A stretch of DNA of 14,646 nucleotides from Ruminococcoides sp052118065 (GCA_052118065.1 JBQKHY010000040.1:1-14646); one strand, 5' to 3'; positions 1 to 7,921 are shown, counted from the first letter of the stretch. Numbers and translations: made by a program. The notes: generated from the sequence alone by a model not told the origin.

Positions 1-43
1 AACCTATTATATATCTATCGAATAAAACTGATATATTAAAAAG

Positions 44-211
44 TATGTACCATAACAATCCCTCAGTCGCTCTTTAAGAGTAAATTGTCATTCTTCCAAT
101 TTACGAGCGACTAGCTTTTCTAGCGAAAACGGCAAACCCTTTGTCCCTTCGGGACATTTCCCTTAGCAAGGGAATACCTTTACACAAGGGAGCCAAGCAT
201 AATATGTACAA
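44..211 (-). repeat. Palindromic intergenic repeat, copy A
   Basis: Read on the minus strand, this begins with TTGTACATA and a GGCTCCCTTG module and ends with GACTGAGGGATTG. It contains nested hairpins: AGTCGCTC (65-72) with GAGCGACT (105-112), enclosing GTAAATTG (80-87) with CAATTTAC (97-104). Smaller hairpins are GTCCC-TTC-GGGAC and TTCCCTT-AGC-AAGGGAA. TATGTAC flanks it directly (44-50 and 203-209), a possible target duplication. The start and end modules match copy B in inverted orientation. A non-autonomous palindromic repeat is my interpretation; no transposase is encoded in it. Confidence 0.7.
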
Positions 212-240
212 ACTTATAAATTTATACATAATTAAAGAAA

Positions 241-360
241 TTGTACATACCTTGTTGCCTCCCTCGCTGAGGGAGCTGTCATTCGTGAATTGCAAAGCAA
301 TTCACCTTTTAAAGAATGACTGAAGGAGTGGTTGATATTTTAAACTTGTTTAAAATATCA
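241..360 (+). repeat. Palindromic intergenic repeat, copy B
   Basis: Same family as copy A, opposite orientation. It begins with TTGTACATA (241-249), then CTCCCTC-GCT-GAGGGAG (259-275). An outer helix GTCATTC/GAATGAC (278-284, 314-320) encloses GTGAATTGC-AAA-GCAATTCAC (285-305). It then ends GACTGAAGGAGTGGT and runs directly into a perfect palindrome with 13-base arms and a 2-base centre (333-360). The helices have different bases from copy A but keep their pairing. The TTTAARAG bulge, read on the opposite strand, is shared with copy A. Confidence 0.7.
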
Positions 361-416
361 TCATATAAGAAACTTTCCTTTATTTCTAACTATAAAATAC
401 AATGAACATTATGAGA

Positions 417-578
417 TACAGTTGTAGGGGACATCATTGATGTCCCGTTACAAACTAGCCTTTATATAGGTACTTTGCCCTATGTAGCAAGTTATAATTT
501 CTAGTTTCTACATAGGACAAAATTGTATAAAACATTTTACTATTAAACGGGCGAACGATGTTCGCCCCTACGACTGTA
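417..578. repeat. Inverted-pair palindromic element (REP-doublet or MITE-like)
   Basis: The outer 14 bases TACAGTTGTAGGGG (417-430) recur inverted as CCCCTACGACTGTA (565-578) with one mismatch. Each end is a hairpin module of identical geometry, TAGGGG-N13-CCCGTT. The left one (425-449) folds as GGGACATC-ATT-GATGTCCC. The right one (546-570, read on minus) folds as GGGCGAAC-ATC-GTTCGCCC. Between them lies another inverted repeat, TTTGCCCTATGTAG (474-487) against CTACATAGGACAAA (508-521), with one mismatch. No coding capacity is visible. Confidence 0.7.
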
Positions 579-690
579 AGCCAAAATTTTGTTATAATTC
601 ACACCCACAAACCCAAATTTGTAGTACTAATATATGATAGAATAGATAAAATGATTAATCACAAAACAAATAAATAGGGGAGAGAACAAG

Positions 691-716
691 AAAAAGCCAC
701 CCATAAAGGGTGGCTT
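691..716 (-). terminator. Rho-independent terminator of dapL
   Basis: On the minus strand, AAGCCACCC (716-708) pairs perfectly with GGGTGGCTT (702-694) around a 5-base loop. A TTTTTCTTG run follows. It lies about 110 bases past the dapL stop codon and is the first strong terminator after it. Confidence 0.9.
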
Positions 717-824
717 AAATCATAAAAATCAGTTATAAAATTTTAATTATATAATTAAAAATTAAACTAACTCTATTTCTATTACTTAAAAATCACATTA
801 CAATAATGCATATAGTAATGAAAA

Positions 825-2006
825 TTACTTAGATAGTAGTTCCTTAATTCTTCTAACTGCTTCGATAGTGTTTTCTCTATCGCCAAATGAAGTTAGACGG
901 AAGTAGCCTTCGCCATTCTTACCAAAGCCTTCACCGGGTGTACCAACTACATTTGCATTTTCAAGTAGGTAATCAAAGAATTCCCAGCTACCCATACCGT
1001 TAGGACATTTTAGCCAAATGTAAGGAGAGTTCTTGCCACCTGTGTAGTAAATGCCCAGTTCATCCATTGCTGAAGCGATAATCTTTGCATTTTCCTGATA
1101 GTAGCTAATGTTTTCCTTAAATTCTTTCTGACCTTCTTCAGAAAGAACTGCTGCTGCAGCACACTGTACAGGCCATGAAACACCATTAAACTTAGTAGCT
1201 TCTCTTCTGTACCATAGCTTGTAAATGTTCTTGCCGTCTCTTTCAAGTTCCTTAGGAATGATTGTGTAACCACAACGAGTACCTGTGAAACCTGCTGTCT
1301 TTGATAGAGAACAAAGTTCAATTGCACAAGTTCTAGCACCTTCAACTGCAAAGATACTTCTTGGAGAGTCATCTGTGATAAATGCTTCATATGCTGCATC
1401 AAAGATGATAATTGCATCATTCTTGTTAGCATAGTCAACCCAAGTCTTTAGCTGGTCATATGAGTAAGCTGAACCTGTTGGGTTGTTAGGAGAGCAAAGG
1501 TAGATAATGTCAGCCTTTACATCTTCGTTAGGCATCGCACAGAAACCGTTAGATTCGTTAGAATCAGCATAGATAATCTTTCTGCCTGCCATAATGTTAC
1601 TGTCAACATATACAGGGTAAACAGGGTCAGTTACAAGAACTGTGTTGTCCTTATCGAAAATATCACCAATATTACCTGAGTCAGACTTAGCACCGTCTGT
1701 AATAAGAATTTCTGATGGGTCAACCTTTACACCAAATGTGTTGTAGTAGTCAGAAACTGCTTTTCTTACAAATTCATAACCTTCATAGTCAGGATAACCC
1801 TTGAAAGTTTCCTTGTTGCCTAGGTCGTCAGCACCTTTCTTAAGTGCCTCAACTGCAATCTTAGGTAGTGGTAGTGTAACATCACCGATACCTAGCTTAA
1901 TAACCTTTTTGTCTGGGTTAGCACTGCAATATTCATTAACTCTCTTTGCAATTTCAGCAAAAAGATAGTTAGGAACTAGATTGTCAAAATTTCTATTTAC
2001 CTTCAT
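825..2006 (-). CDS. dapL: LL-diaminopimelate aminotransferase (DapL)
   Basis: PLP-dependent fold-type I aminotransferase. It converts tetrahydrodipicolinate and glutamate to LL-diaminopimelate in one step, bypassing the acylated intermediates of the DapD/C/E route. The product feeds DapF, which makes meso-DAP for peptidoglycan and lysine. The 393 residues fit the family length of about 400. Visible landmarks are the N-terminal LGIGDVTLPLP, SPNNPTG (172-178), the D203/Y206 pocket residues, and the PLP lysine K236 in SLSKTAGFTGTRCGY. Its start has AAGGAG 9 bases upstream. It is the last gene of the minus-strand series, 101 bases after pyrG, with its own promoter in that gap. The dapF part of carB-dapF supplies the next enzyme, on the far side of pyrG. 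Related aminotransferases are possible, but the motifs fit DapL well. Confidence 0.96.
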   Translation of the reverse strand: MKVNRNFDNLVPNYLFAEIAKRVNEYCSANPDKKVIKLGIGDVTLPLPKIAVEALKKGADDLGNKETFKGYPDYEGYEFVRKAVSDYYNTFGVKVDPSEILITDGAKSDSGNIGDIFDKDNTVLVTDPVYPVYVDSNIMAGRKIIYADSNESNGFCAMPNEDVKADIIYLCSPNNPTGSAYSYDQLKTWVDYANKNDAIIIFDAAYEAFITDDSPRSIFAVEGARTCAIELCSLSKTAGFTGTRCGYTIIPKELERDGKNIYKLWYRREATKFNGVSWPVQCAAAAVLSEEGQKEFKENISYYQENAKIIASAMDELGIYYTGGKNSPYIWLKCPNGMGSWEFFDYLLENANVVGTPGEGFGKNGEGYFRLTSFGDRENTIEAVRRIKELLSK

Positions 2007-2044
2007 TTTCTTATGCTCCTTGATTAAAATTCATTTCTATGTTT

Positions 2045-2074
2045 AAGTGTAGTTAGCATATACTAACTACACTT
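2045..2074. promoter_or_regulatory. Perfect 12-bp palindrome abutting the dapL -10 box
   Basis: AAGTGTAGTTAG (2045-2056) and CTAACTACACTT (2063-2074) are exact inverse complements around a 6-base centre. The right arm ends at 2074 and the -10 box begins at 2075, so the palindrome covers the predicted transcription start. On the minus strand no U-run follows, so it is a poor pyrG terminator. It could be an operator or a 5' leader hairpin; the sequence alone cannot decide. Confidence 0.6.
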
Positions 2075-2102
2075 ATTTTATCATTTATATATAATTTGTC
2101 AA
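2075..2102 (-). promoter_or_regulatory. Promoter of dapL
   Basis: Minus-strand TTGACA (2102-2097, a perfect -35) is followed after 16 bases by TAAAAT (2080-2075, one mismatch to TATAAT). It lies just past the pyrG stop codon and about 70 bases before the dapL start, giving dapL transcription independent of pyrG. Confidence 0.75.
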
Positions 2103-2107
2103 GTTAA

Positions 2108-3715
2108 TTATTCACCAAGAGAAGCCTTGATAAATTCTCTAAATACAGGGTGAGCATTAGTTGGTCTTGACTTAAATTCAGGATGATACTGAACTGCAAC
2201 AAAGAACTTGTTAGCTGGAATTTCTACAGCCTCTACAAGTAGTCCGTTAGGGGATGTACCTGAGATAACCATACCGGCCTTTTCAAATGCATCTCTAAAT
2301 TCATTGTTGAATTCATAACGATGACGATGTCTTTCAGCAACTTCAGGCTTACCGTAGCACTTGTCAAGCATTGAACCGGGCTTAACCTTACAAGGATAAG
2401 CACCAAGACGCATTGTACCACCCTTAGTAACAACACCCATCTGTTCTTCCATAATGTCAATAACCTTGTGTTTGCTTTCAGGAGCAAATTCACCGGAGTT
2501 TGCATCTTCAAAGCCAAGCACATTTCTTGCAAATTCCATAACTGCAACCTGCATACCTAGGCAGATACCAAGATAAGGAATGTTGTTCTTACGAGCATAT
2601 TCTGCTGCTTTAATCTTACCTTCAACACCACGCTGACCAAAGCCACCCGGTACTAGAATACCGTCAACATCACCTAGTAGGTCATTTACTGTGTATTCTG
2701 TAATAAGTTCTGTATCAACCCACTTGATTTCTACAAAAGCCTTGTTTTCATAACCGGCATGACGAAGTGCCTCTGCAACTGATAGATAAGCATCATGTAG
2801 CTGAACATACTTACCACAAAGTGCAATTTTAACTGTCTTTTCTCTAGCATCAATGCGTTCAAGCATATCGTGCCATTCTTTCATATCGCCTTTTTCAGCC
2901 TTAATATTAAGTTCTCTACAAACAACATCACAGAAGTTAGCTTTTTCTAGCATTAGTGGAGCTTTGTATAGAACAGGAATTGTGATATTTTCAATAACGC
3001 AATCAGGCTGTACATTACAGAACATAGCAATCTTCTTGAAGATTGACTGTTCCAGTGGCTTATCACATCTTAGAACAATAATATCAGGGTTAATACCTAA
3101 TGCTCTTAGTTCTTTAACAGAGTGCTGAGTTGGCTTACTCTTGTGTTCTTCACTACCTGCAATATAAGGTACAAGACAAACATGAATGAAGATACTGTTT
3201 TCTCTGCCAACTTCAAGGCTAACCTGACGGATAGCTTCTAGGAATGGCTGAGACTCAATATCACCAACTGTACCACCGATTTCAGTAATAACAACATCAG
3301 CATCAGTATTCTTACCAACTTGATAAATAAAGTGCTTAATTTCGTTTGTAATGTGAGGGATAACCTGTACTGTTTCACCTAGGTAGTCGCCTCTTCTTTC
3401 TTTTTCAAGAACATTTGAATATACCTTACCTGTTGTAAGGTTAGAAAACTTGTTAAGGTTTTCATCAATAAATCTTTCGTAGTGACCAAGGTCTAGGTCA
3501 GTTTCTGCACCATCTTCTGTAACATAAACTTCACCATGCTGATATGGACTCATTGTACCAGGGTCAACATTAATGTATGGGTCAAGCTTTTGTGCTGCAA
3601 CTTTAAGACCTCTTGATTTTAACAGACGACCTAGGGACGCTGCTGTAATACCCTTACCTAAACCTGATACAACACCACCAGTAACAAATATATACTTTGT
3701 TGGCATCTTGCTCAT
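2108..3715 (-). CDS. pyrG: CTP synthase (glutamine-hydrolysing)
   Basis: Makes CTP from UTP, ATP and glutamine amide nitrogen, the last step of de novo pyrimidine synthesis; cytosolic tetramer. The 535 residues match the usual length. The N-terminal synthetase domain opens with KYIFVTGGVVSGLGKG (P-loop) and contains EIGGTVGDIES (145-155). The C-terminal class I glutamine amidotransferase domain has GGFGQRG (357-363), the nucleophile C385 in GICLGMQ, and H511/E513 in YHPEF. The start has AGGAGG 6 bases upstream. A terminator separates it from carB-dapF and a candidate promoter lies in that gap, so it is probably its own unit. I see no leader terminator of the Bacillus pyrG reiterative-attenuation type. 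No residue expected for catalysis is missing. Confidence 0.98.
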   Translation of the reverse strand: MSKMPTKYIFVTGGVVSGLGKGITAASLGRLLKSRGLKVAAQKLDPYINVDPGTMSPYQHGEVYVTEDGAETDLDLGHYERFIDENLNKFSNLTTGKVYSNVLEKERRGDYLGETVQVIPHITNEIKHFIYQVGKNTDADVVITEIGGTVGDIESQPFLEAIRQVSLEVGRENSIFIHVCLVPYIAGSEEHKSKPTQHSVKELRALGINPDIIVLRCDKPLEQSIFKKIAMFCNVQPDCVIENITIPVLYKAPLMLEKANFCDVVCRELNIKAEKGDMKEWHDMLERIDAREKTVKIALCGKYVQLHDAYLSVAEALRHAGYENKAFVEIKWVDTELITEYTVNDLLGDVDGILVPGGFGQRGVEGKIKAAEYARKNNIPYLGICLGMQVAVMEFARNVLGFEDANSGEFAPESKHKVIDIMEEQMGVVTKGGTMRLGAYPCKVKPGSMLDKCYGKPEVAERHRHRYEFNNEFRDAFEKAGMVISGTSPNGLLVEAVEIPANKFFVAVQYHPEFKSRPTNAHPVFREFIKASLGE

Positions 3716-3761
3716 TTTTTTCCTCCTGAATAATCCTTATTAATTGGGAATTTTCACTTTT

Positions 3762-3789
3762 TATGTATTAGTTTTTTAAAATTAGTCAA
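3762..3789 (-). promoter_or_regulatory. Candidate pyrG promoter
   Basis: Minus-strand TTGACT (3789-3784, five of six to the -35 consensus) with a weak TACATA (3767-3762) 16 bases on. It lies between the carB-dapF terminator and pyrG. The -35 is good but the -10 is poor. Confidence 0.4.
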
Positions 3790-3803
3790 AAAATAAATTT
3801 CTG

Positions 3804-3845
3804 TAAAAAAACGAAAATGCCATTGCCGGTAAAATACCGACAATG
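3804..3845 (-). terminator. Rho-independent terminator after carB-dapF
   Basis: On the minus strand CATTGTCGGTA pairs with TACCGGCAATG (one G-U pair) around a 3-base loop, spanning 3845-3821. A T-rich run including seven Ts follows (down to 3804). It ends the regulator-carA-carB-dapF unit before pyrG. Confidence 0.85.
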
Positions 3846-3865
3846 ACTATTATCTTAAATTTTAA

Positions 3866-4717
3866 TTAGACTTCAACAGTACCTTCAAATACCTTTTCAG
3901 CTTCACCTGTCATATATACTGTTTCATCAGTATAGTTAATTACAAGGTCGCCACCTTTTAGTTTAACGGTAATGTCGTCACCCTTGTTACAGAAGCCGTT
4001 TTCACAAGCTGCAACTGCAGCAGCACAAGCACCTGTACCACAAGCCCAAGTTTCACCTGAACCTCTTTCCCAAACTCTCATTTTGATTGTATGGTCATCA
4101 AGAACTTTTACAAATTCTGTATTTACTCTTTCAGGGAAGAGCTTATCATTTTCAAACTTAGGACCGATTTCATCCAGTTCAAGGTTATCAATGTCACCCT
4201 TGATAAATACTACACAGTGAGGGTTACCCATTGATACACAAGTAATGTTGTATTCCTCACCATCAATAGTATATGGTTCGTTAACAATTTTATCCTTATC
4301 CATTTTTGCAGGGATTTCCTTAGGGTCAAGGATAGCTTTACCCATATCAACTCTTAGTGACTTAACTTCGCCATCAAGTGTATAAGCCTTTAGGTGCTTA
4401 ATACCGGAAAGAGTTTCAATGTCCAGCTTATCTTTCTTCTTAATATCAACCATACCATGGTCATATAGGAACTTACCCACACAACGGATACCGTTACCAC
4501 ACATTTTACCTTCTGAACCGTCAAGGTTGAAGATTCTCATCTTAGCATCGGCCTTGTCACTAGGACAAACTAGGATAATACCGTCACCACCAATACCGAA
4601 GTGTCTGTCAGAAAGTCTTACTGATAGAGCCTCAGGATTGTCAATTCTCTGGTCAAATGTACTAAAGTAAATGTAGTCATTACCTGTACCGTGCATCTTA
4701 GTGAAGTTTAATTTCAT
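3866..4717 (-). other. DapF module with possible independent start
   Basis: If translation starts at the internal ATG (4717-4715), the product is a 283-residue DapF of normal size. Counting from that ATG, the first catalytic cysteine falls at residue 73, the position known for well-studied DapF enzymes, which supports this being the ancestral start. Confidence 0.7.
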
Positions 4718-7700
4718 CTTTTCATCCCTCATATCGTTAATGTCAACCAATTCTGTGCTTATCTGGCTGTACTTACTCTTTAGGCAATCTGCAAGTGCAT
4801 TAGCAGTATCGATGGATGTTAGGCAAGGAATGTTTCTTTCAACAGTTTTTCTTCTGATTTTAACAGAATCTCTTTCAGGCTGTCTGCCCTTAGCTGATGT
4901 TGAAATTACATACTGAATCTTGCCACTTTCAATAAGTGTTAGTGTGTTATCTCTATTATCTTCGTGAATCTTCTTAACTGTAATTGCGTTTATACCGTAT
5001 TCATGAAGATAGTTAGCAGTACCTTCTGTAGCGTAAATCTTAAAGCCTAGGTCTGCATATTTCTTAGCAACATCACCGATTTCACACTTATCGCTATTTC
5101 TAACGGTGATAAATACACCACCACCACGCTTCATCTTGTAACCGGCACCGATAAGACCCTTGTATAGAGCTTCTTCAAGTGTACTTGCAATACCAAGAAC
5201 TTCACCGGTTGACTTCATTTCAGGACCAAGGTGGTTATCAACATTAATTAGCTTTTCAAATGAGAATACAGGAACTTTAACTGCAACATAAGGACTCTTC
5301 TTGTATAGACCTGTACCGTAACCCATATCCTTTAGCTTTTCGCCAAACATAGCTCTTGTAGCAAGGTCAACCATTGGAACACCGGTAACCTTACTGATGT
5401 AAGGAATTGTTCTTGATGAACGAGGGTTAACTTCAATAACATTTAGTTCACCATTATAAATTAGGTACTGAATATTTACAAGACCCTTAGTCTGTAGTGA
5501 AAGTGCTAGGTTTCTAGATGCATTAACAATTGTTTCTGTCATTTCATCAGAAATATTCCATGCAGGGTAAACTGCAATTGAGTCACCTGAGTGAACACCT
5601 GCTCTTTCAACATGTTCCATAATACCCGGAATAAGAATGTCATCACCATCACAGATTGCATCTACTTCAAGTTCTGTACCCATCATATACTTATCAATAA
5701 GCACAGGGTTCTCTATATTTTGTGCAAGGATGATAGCCATATATTCCTTAACATCTGCCTCGTTAAAGGCAATAATCATATTTTGACCACCTAAAACATA
5801 AGATGGACGAAGAAGAACAGGGTAGCCAATCTTTTCAGCAGTTTCAAGAGCCTCTTCACAATTCATAACTGTAAAGCCCTTTGGACGGCTAATGTGGTGT
5901 TCTTCAAGTAATTCATCAAATCTTTCTCTGTCTTCAGCCATATCAATAGCATCAGCTGATGTACCAAGAATTCTAATTCCATGGTCAGAAAGATATTTTG
6001 TAAGTTTAATAGCTGTTTGACCACCAAAGGCAACAACTGCACCGATAGGCTTTTCTGTTTTGATGATACCCATTACATCTTCATTTGTAAGTGGTTCAAA
6101 GTAAAGTCTGTCAGCAGTATCAAAGTCAGTAGAAACTGTTTCAGGGTTGTTGTTTACAATAACAACATCATAACCGGCTTTCTTTAGTGACCATACACAG
6201 TGAACTGAAGAATAGTCAAATTCGATACCTTGACCGATTCTGATAGGACCTGAACCAAATACCATAACAGTTTCTTTGTCAGAACCTTTTTCTTTAATAA
6301 ATTCTTCAGCTTCATTTTCTTCATCAAATGTACTGTAGAAGTAAGGTGTTTCAGCATCAAATTCAGCAGCACATGTATCAACCATTTTATAAACAGGTGT
6401 AGCAGAGTACTTACATTCTTCACCTGTAAATGCTTCGATAGTTCTATCTAGGAAACCAAGTTTCTTAGCCTTAAAGTAGGTAGCTTCATCAAGATTGCCT
6501 TCTTTAAGAGTTTTTTCCATATCAACAAGGATAAGTAGCTTGTTTAAGAACCATTCATCAATTAATGTAATTTCGTGAATCTTGTCAACAGAAACACCTC
6601 TCTTAAGTGCTTCAAATACACAGAAAATTCTCTGGTCATCACAAACAGAAAGTCTGTCAACAACATTCTCATCACTCATCTTAGCAAACTTCTTATCGTC
6701 AAGTGTATCGTGAGAAATTTCAGCACCACGAACTGCTTTCATAATAGCATGTTCAAATGTTGGTGCAATAGCCATAACTTCACCGGTAGCCTTCATCTGT
6801 GTACCAAGAGTTCTCTTAGCATAAACAAACTTATCAAATGGCCACTTAGGGAACTTAACAACTACATAGTCAAGTGCAGGTTCGAAACAAGCATATGTAG
6901 AACCTGTAACTGCATTCTTGATTTCACCAAGTGTGTAACCAATAGCAATTTTTGCAGCAACCTTAGCAATAGGATAACCTGTAGCCTTAGATGCTAGTGC
7001 TGATGAACGAGAAACTCTAGGGTTTACTTCGATAACAGCATATTCAAAACTTTCTGGGTTTAGAGCGAACTGACAGTTACAACCACCCTCAACACCAAGA
7101 GCCTGAATAATATTTAGAGATGCTGAACGAAGCATCTGATATTCTTTATCTGCAAGTGTTACTGCAGGAGCAATAACAATAGAGTCACCTGTATGTACAC
7201 CAACAGGGTCAAAGTTTTCCATTGAACAAACTGTAATTACATTACCGTCCGAGTCACGGATAACTTCAAATTCGATTTCTTTCCAACCGGCAATACACTT
7301 TTCAACAAGTACCTGTGTAATAGGGGAAAGCTCAAGACCGTTTGATGTGATTTCTCTTAGTTCTTCTTCATTATCAACGATACCACCACCGGTACCACCA
7401 AGAGTAAATGCAGGACGGATAATTACAGGGTAGCCGATTTCATTGGCAAAATCAACTGCTGACTCAACATCATTAACAACAAGTGAAGGGATAACCGGCT
7501 GACCGATAGCCTCCATTGTGTCCTTAAACATCTGTCTGTCTTCAGCCTTATCAATAGTTTCAGGGTTAGCACCAAGTAGCTGAACACCGTTCTTTTCTAG
7601 GAAACCTTCCTTTGCAAGTTGCATAGAAAGTGTAAGACCTGTCTGACCACCTAGAGTGGAAATTAGACCGTCCGGCTTTTCTTTTTCAATAATTCTCTTA

Positions 7701-7921
7701 ACAACCGGAAGAGTAAGTGGTTCAATATAAACCTTGTCTGCCATAGCGTTGTCAGTCATAATAGTAGCAGGGTTTGAGTTTACAAGAATAACCTCAAGAC
7801 CTTCTTCTTTCAAAGCACGACAAGCCTGAGTACCGGCATAGTCAAATTCAGCAGCTTGACCGATAACGATAGGACCTGAACCAATTACCATAACTCTTTT
7901 TAAATTTGGTTTAATAGGCAT
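3866..7921 (-). CDS. carB-dapF: Fused carbamoyl-phosphate synthase large chain / diaminopimelate epimerase
   Basis: One uninterrupted 1351-codon frame. Residues 1-1068 are a full CarB. MVIGSGPIVIGQAAEFDYAG and, in the second half, VMVFGSGPIRIGQGIEFDYS open the two synthetase halves, each with an ATP-grasp domain. An MGS-like allosteric domain follows from about residue 933 to 1050. Residues 1069-1351 are a complete DapF of 283 residues, beginning MKLNFTKMHGTGNDY. Its catalytic cysteines are C1141 (MCGNGIR) and C1294 (ACGTGAC). CarB makes carbamoyl phosphate for pyrimidines and arginine from ammonia passed on by CarA. DapF epimerises LL- to meso-DAP. The start has AAAGGA about 9 bases upstream, 41 bases after carA. 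No linker separates the two proteins: CarB ends at about its normal length and DapF begins at its normal start. An internal ribosome-binding site could also yield free DapF. A lost stop codon or a sequencing error is the alternative to a true fusion. Confidence 0.95.
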   Translation of the reverse strand: MPIKPNLKRVMVIGSGPIVIGQAAEFDYAGTQACRALKEEGLEVILVNSNPATIMTDNAMADKVYIEPLTLPVVKRIIEKEKPDGLISTLGGQTGLTLSMQLAKEGFLEKNGVQLLGANPETIDKAEDRQMFKDTMEAIGQPVIPSLVVNDVESAVDFANEIGYPVIIRPAFTLGGTGGGIVDNEEELREITSNGLELSPITQVLVEKCIAGWKEIEFEVIRDSDGNVITVCSMENFDPVGVHTGDSIVIAPAVTLADKEYQMLRSASLNIIQALGVEGGCNCQFALNPESFEYAVIEVNPRVSRSSALASKATGYPIAKVAAKIAIGYTLGEIKNAVTGSTYACFEPALDYVVVKFPKWPFDKFVYAKRTLGTQMKATGEVMAIAPTFEHAIMKAVRGAEISHDTLDDKKFAKMSDENVVDRLSVCDDQRIFCVFEALKRGVSVDKIHEITLIDEWFLNKLLILVDMEKTLKEGNLDEATYFKAKKLGFLDRTIEAFTGEECKYSATPVYKMVDTCAAEFDAETPYFYSTFDEENEAEEFIKEKGSDKETVMVFGSGPIRIGQGIEFDYSSVHCVWSLKKAGYDVVIVNNNPETVSTDFDTADRLYFEPLTNEDVMGIIKTEKPIGAVVAFGGQTAIKLTKYLSDHGIRILGTSADAIDMAEDRERFDELLEEHHISRPKGFTVMNCEEALETAEKIGYPVLLRPSYVLGGQNMIIAFNEADVKEYMAIILAQNIENPVLIDKYMMGTELEVDAICDGDDILIPGIMEHVERAGVHSGDSIAVYPAWNISDEMTETIVNASRNLALSLQTKGLVNIQYLIYNGELNVIEVNPRSSRTIPYISKVTGVPMVDLATRAMFGEKLKDMGYGTGLYKKSPYVAVKVPVFSFEKLINVDNHLGPEMKSTGEVLGIASTLEEALYKGLIGAGYKMKRGGGVFITVRNSDKCEIGDVAKKYADLGFKIYATEGTANYLHEYGINAITVKKIHEDNRDNTLTLIESGKIQYVISTSAKGRQPERDSVKIRRKTVERNIPCLTSIDTANALADCLKSKYSQISTELVDINDMRDEKMKLNFTKMHGTGNDYIYFSTFDQRIDNPEALSVRLSDRHFGIGGDGIILVCPSDKADAKMRIFNLDGSEGKMCGNGIRCVGKFLYDHGMVDIKKKDKLDIETLSGIKHLKAYTLDGEVKSLRVDMGKAILDPKEIPAKMDKDKIVNEPYTIDGEEYNITCVSMGNPHCVVFIKGDIDNLELDEIGPKFENDKLFPERVNTEFVKVLDDHTIKMRVWERGSGETWACGTGACAAAVAACENGFCNKGDDITVKLKGGDLVINYTDETVYMTGEAEKVFEGTVEV
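4715..4730 (-). promoter_or_regulatory. Internal ribosome-binding site for dapF within the fusion
   Basis: Minus-strand GAGGG (4730-4726) lies 8 bases before the ATG (4717-4715) of MKLNFTKMHG. Two further ATGs occur just upstream (one in frame at 4732). This looks like the original dapF start region, now read through from carB. Confidence 0.65.

Larger units (their letters stand above)
1..824. other. Gene-free, repeat-rich intergenic region left of dapL
   Basis: I see no supportable gene in these 824 bases. Open frames around 101-323 lie inside palindromic repeats and lack ribosome-binding sites. The stretch holds two head-to-head copies of one palindromic repeat (about 44-211 and 241-360), a second inverted-pair element (417-578), AT-rich DNA from about 580 to 690, and the dapL terminator (694-716). 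The 108 bases between that terminator and the dapL stop codon are an AT-rich 3' untranslated region. Confidence 0.85.

Noticed and set aside
101..323. Overlapping open frames of 60-64 codons on both strands
   Set aside because: They lie across palindromic repeats, lack ribosome-binding sites, and the peptides show no domain-like pattern.
1..824. CRISPR array
   Set aside because: Repeats are palindromic, few, unequally spaced and in opposite orientations; there is no repeat-spacer periodicity and no cas gene.
2045..2074. pyrG terminator
   Set aside because: The hairpin is perfect, but on the minus strand it is followed by AAACATAG with no U-run, and it overlaps the dapL start of transcription.
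3798..3807. TTTCTGTAAA near pyrG, matching one half of the 9858 inverted repeat
   Set aside because: A single half-site next to the T-rich tail of a terminator; likely chance in AT-rich DNA.
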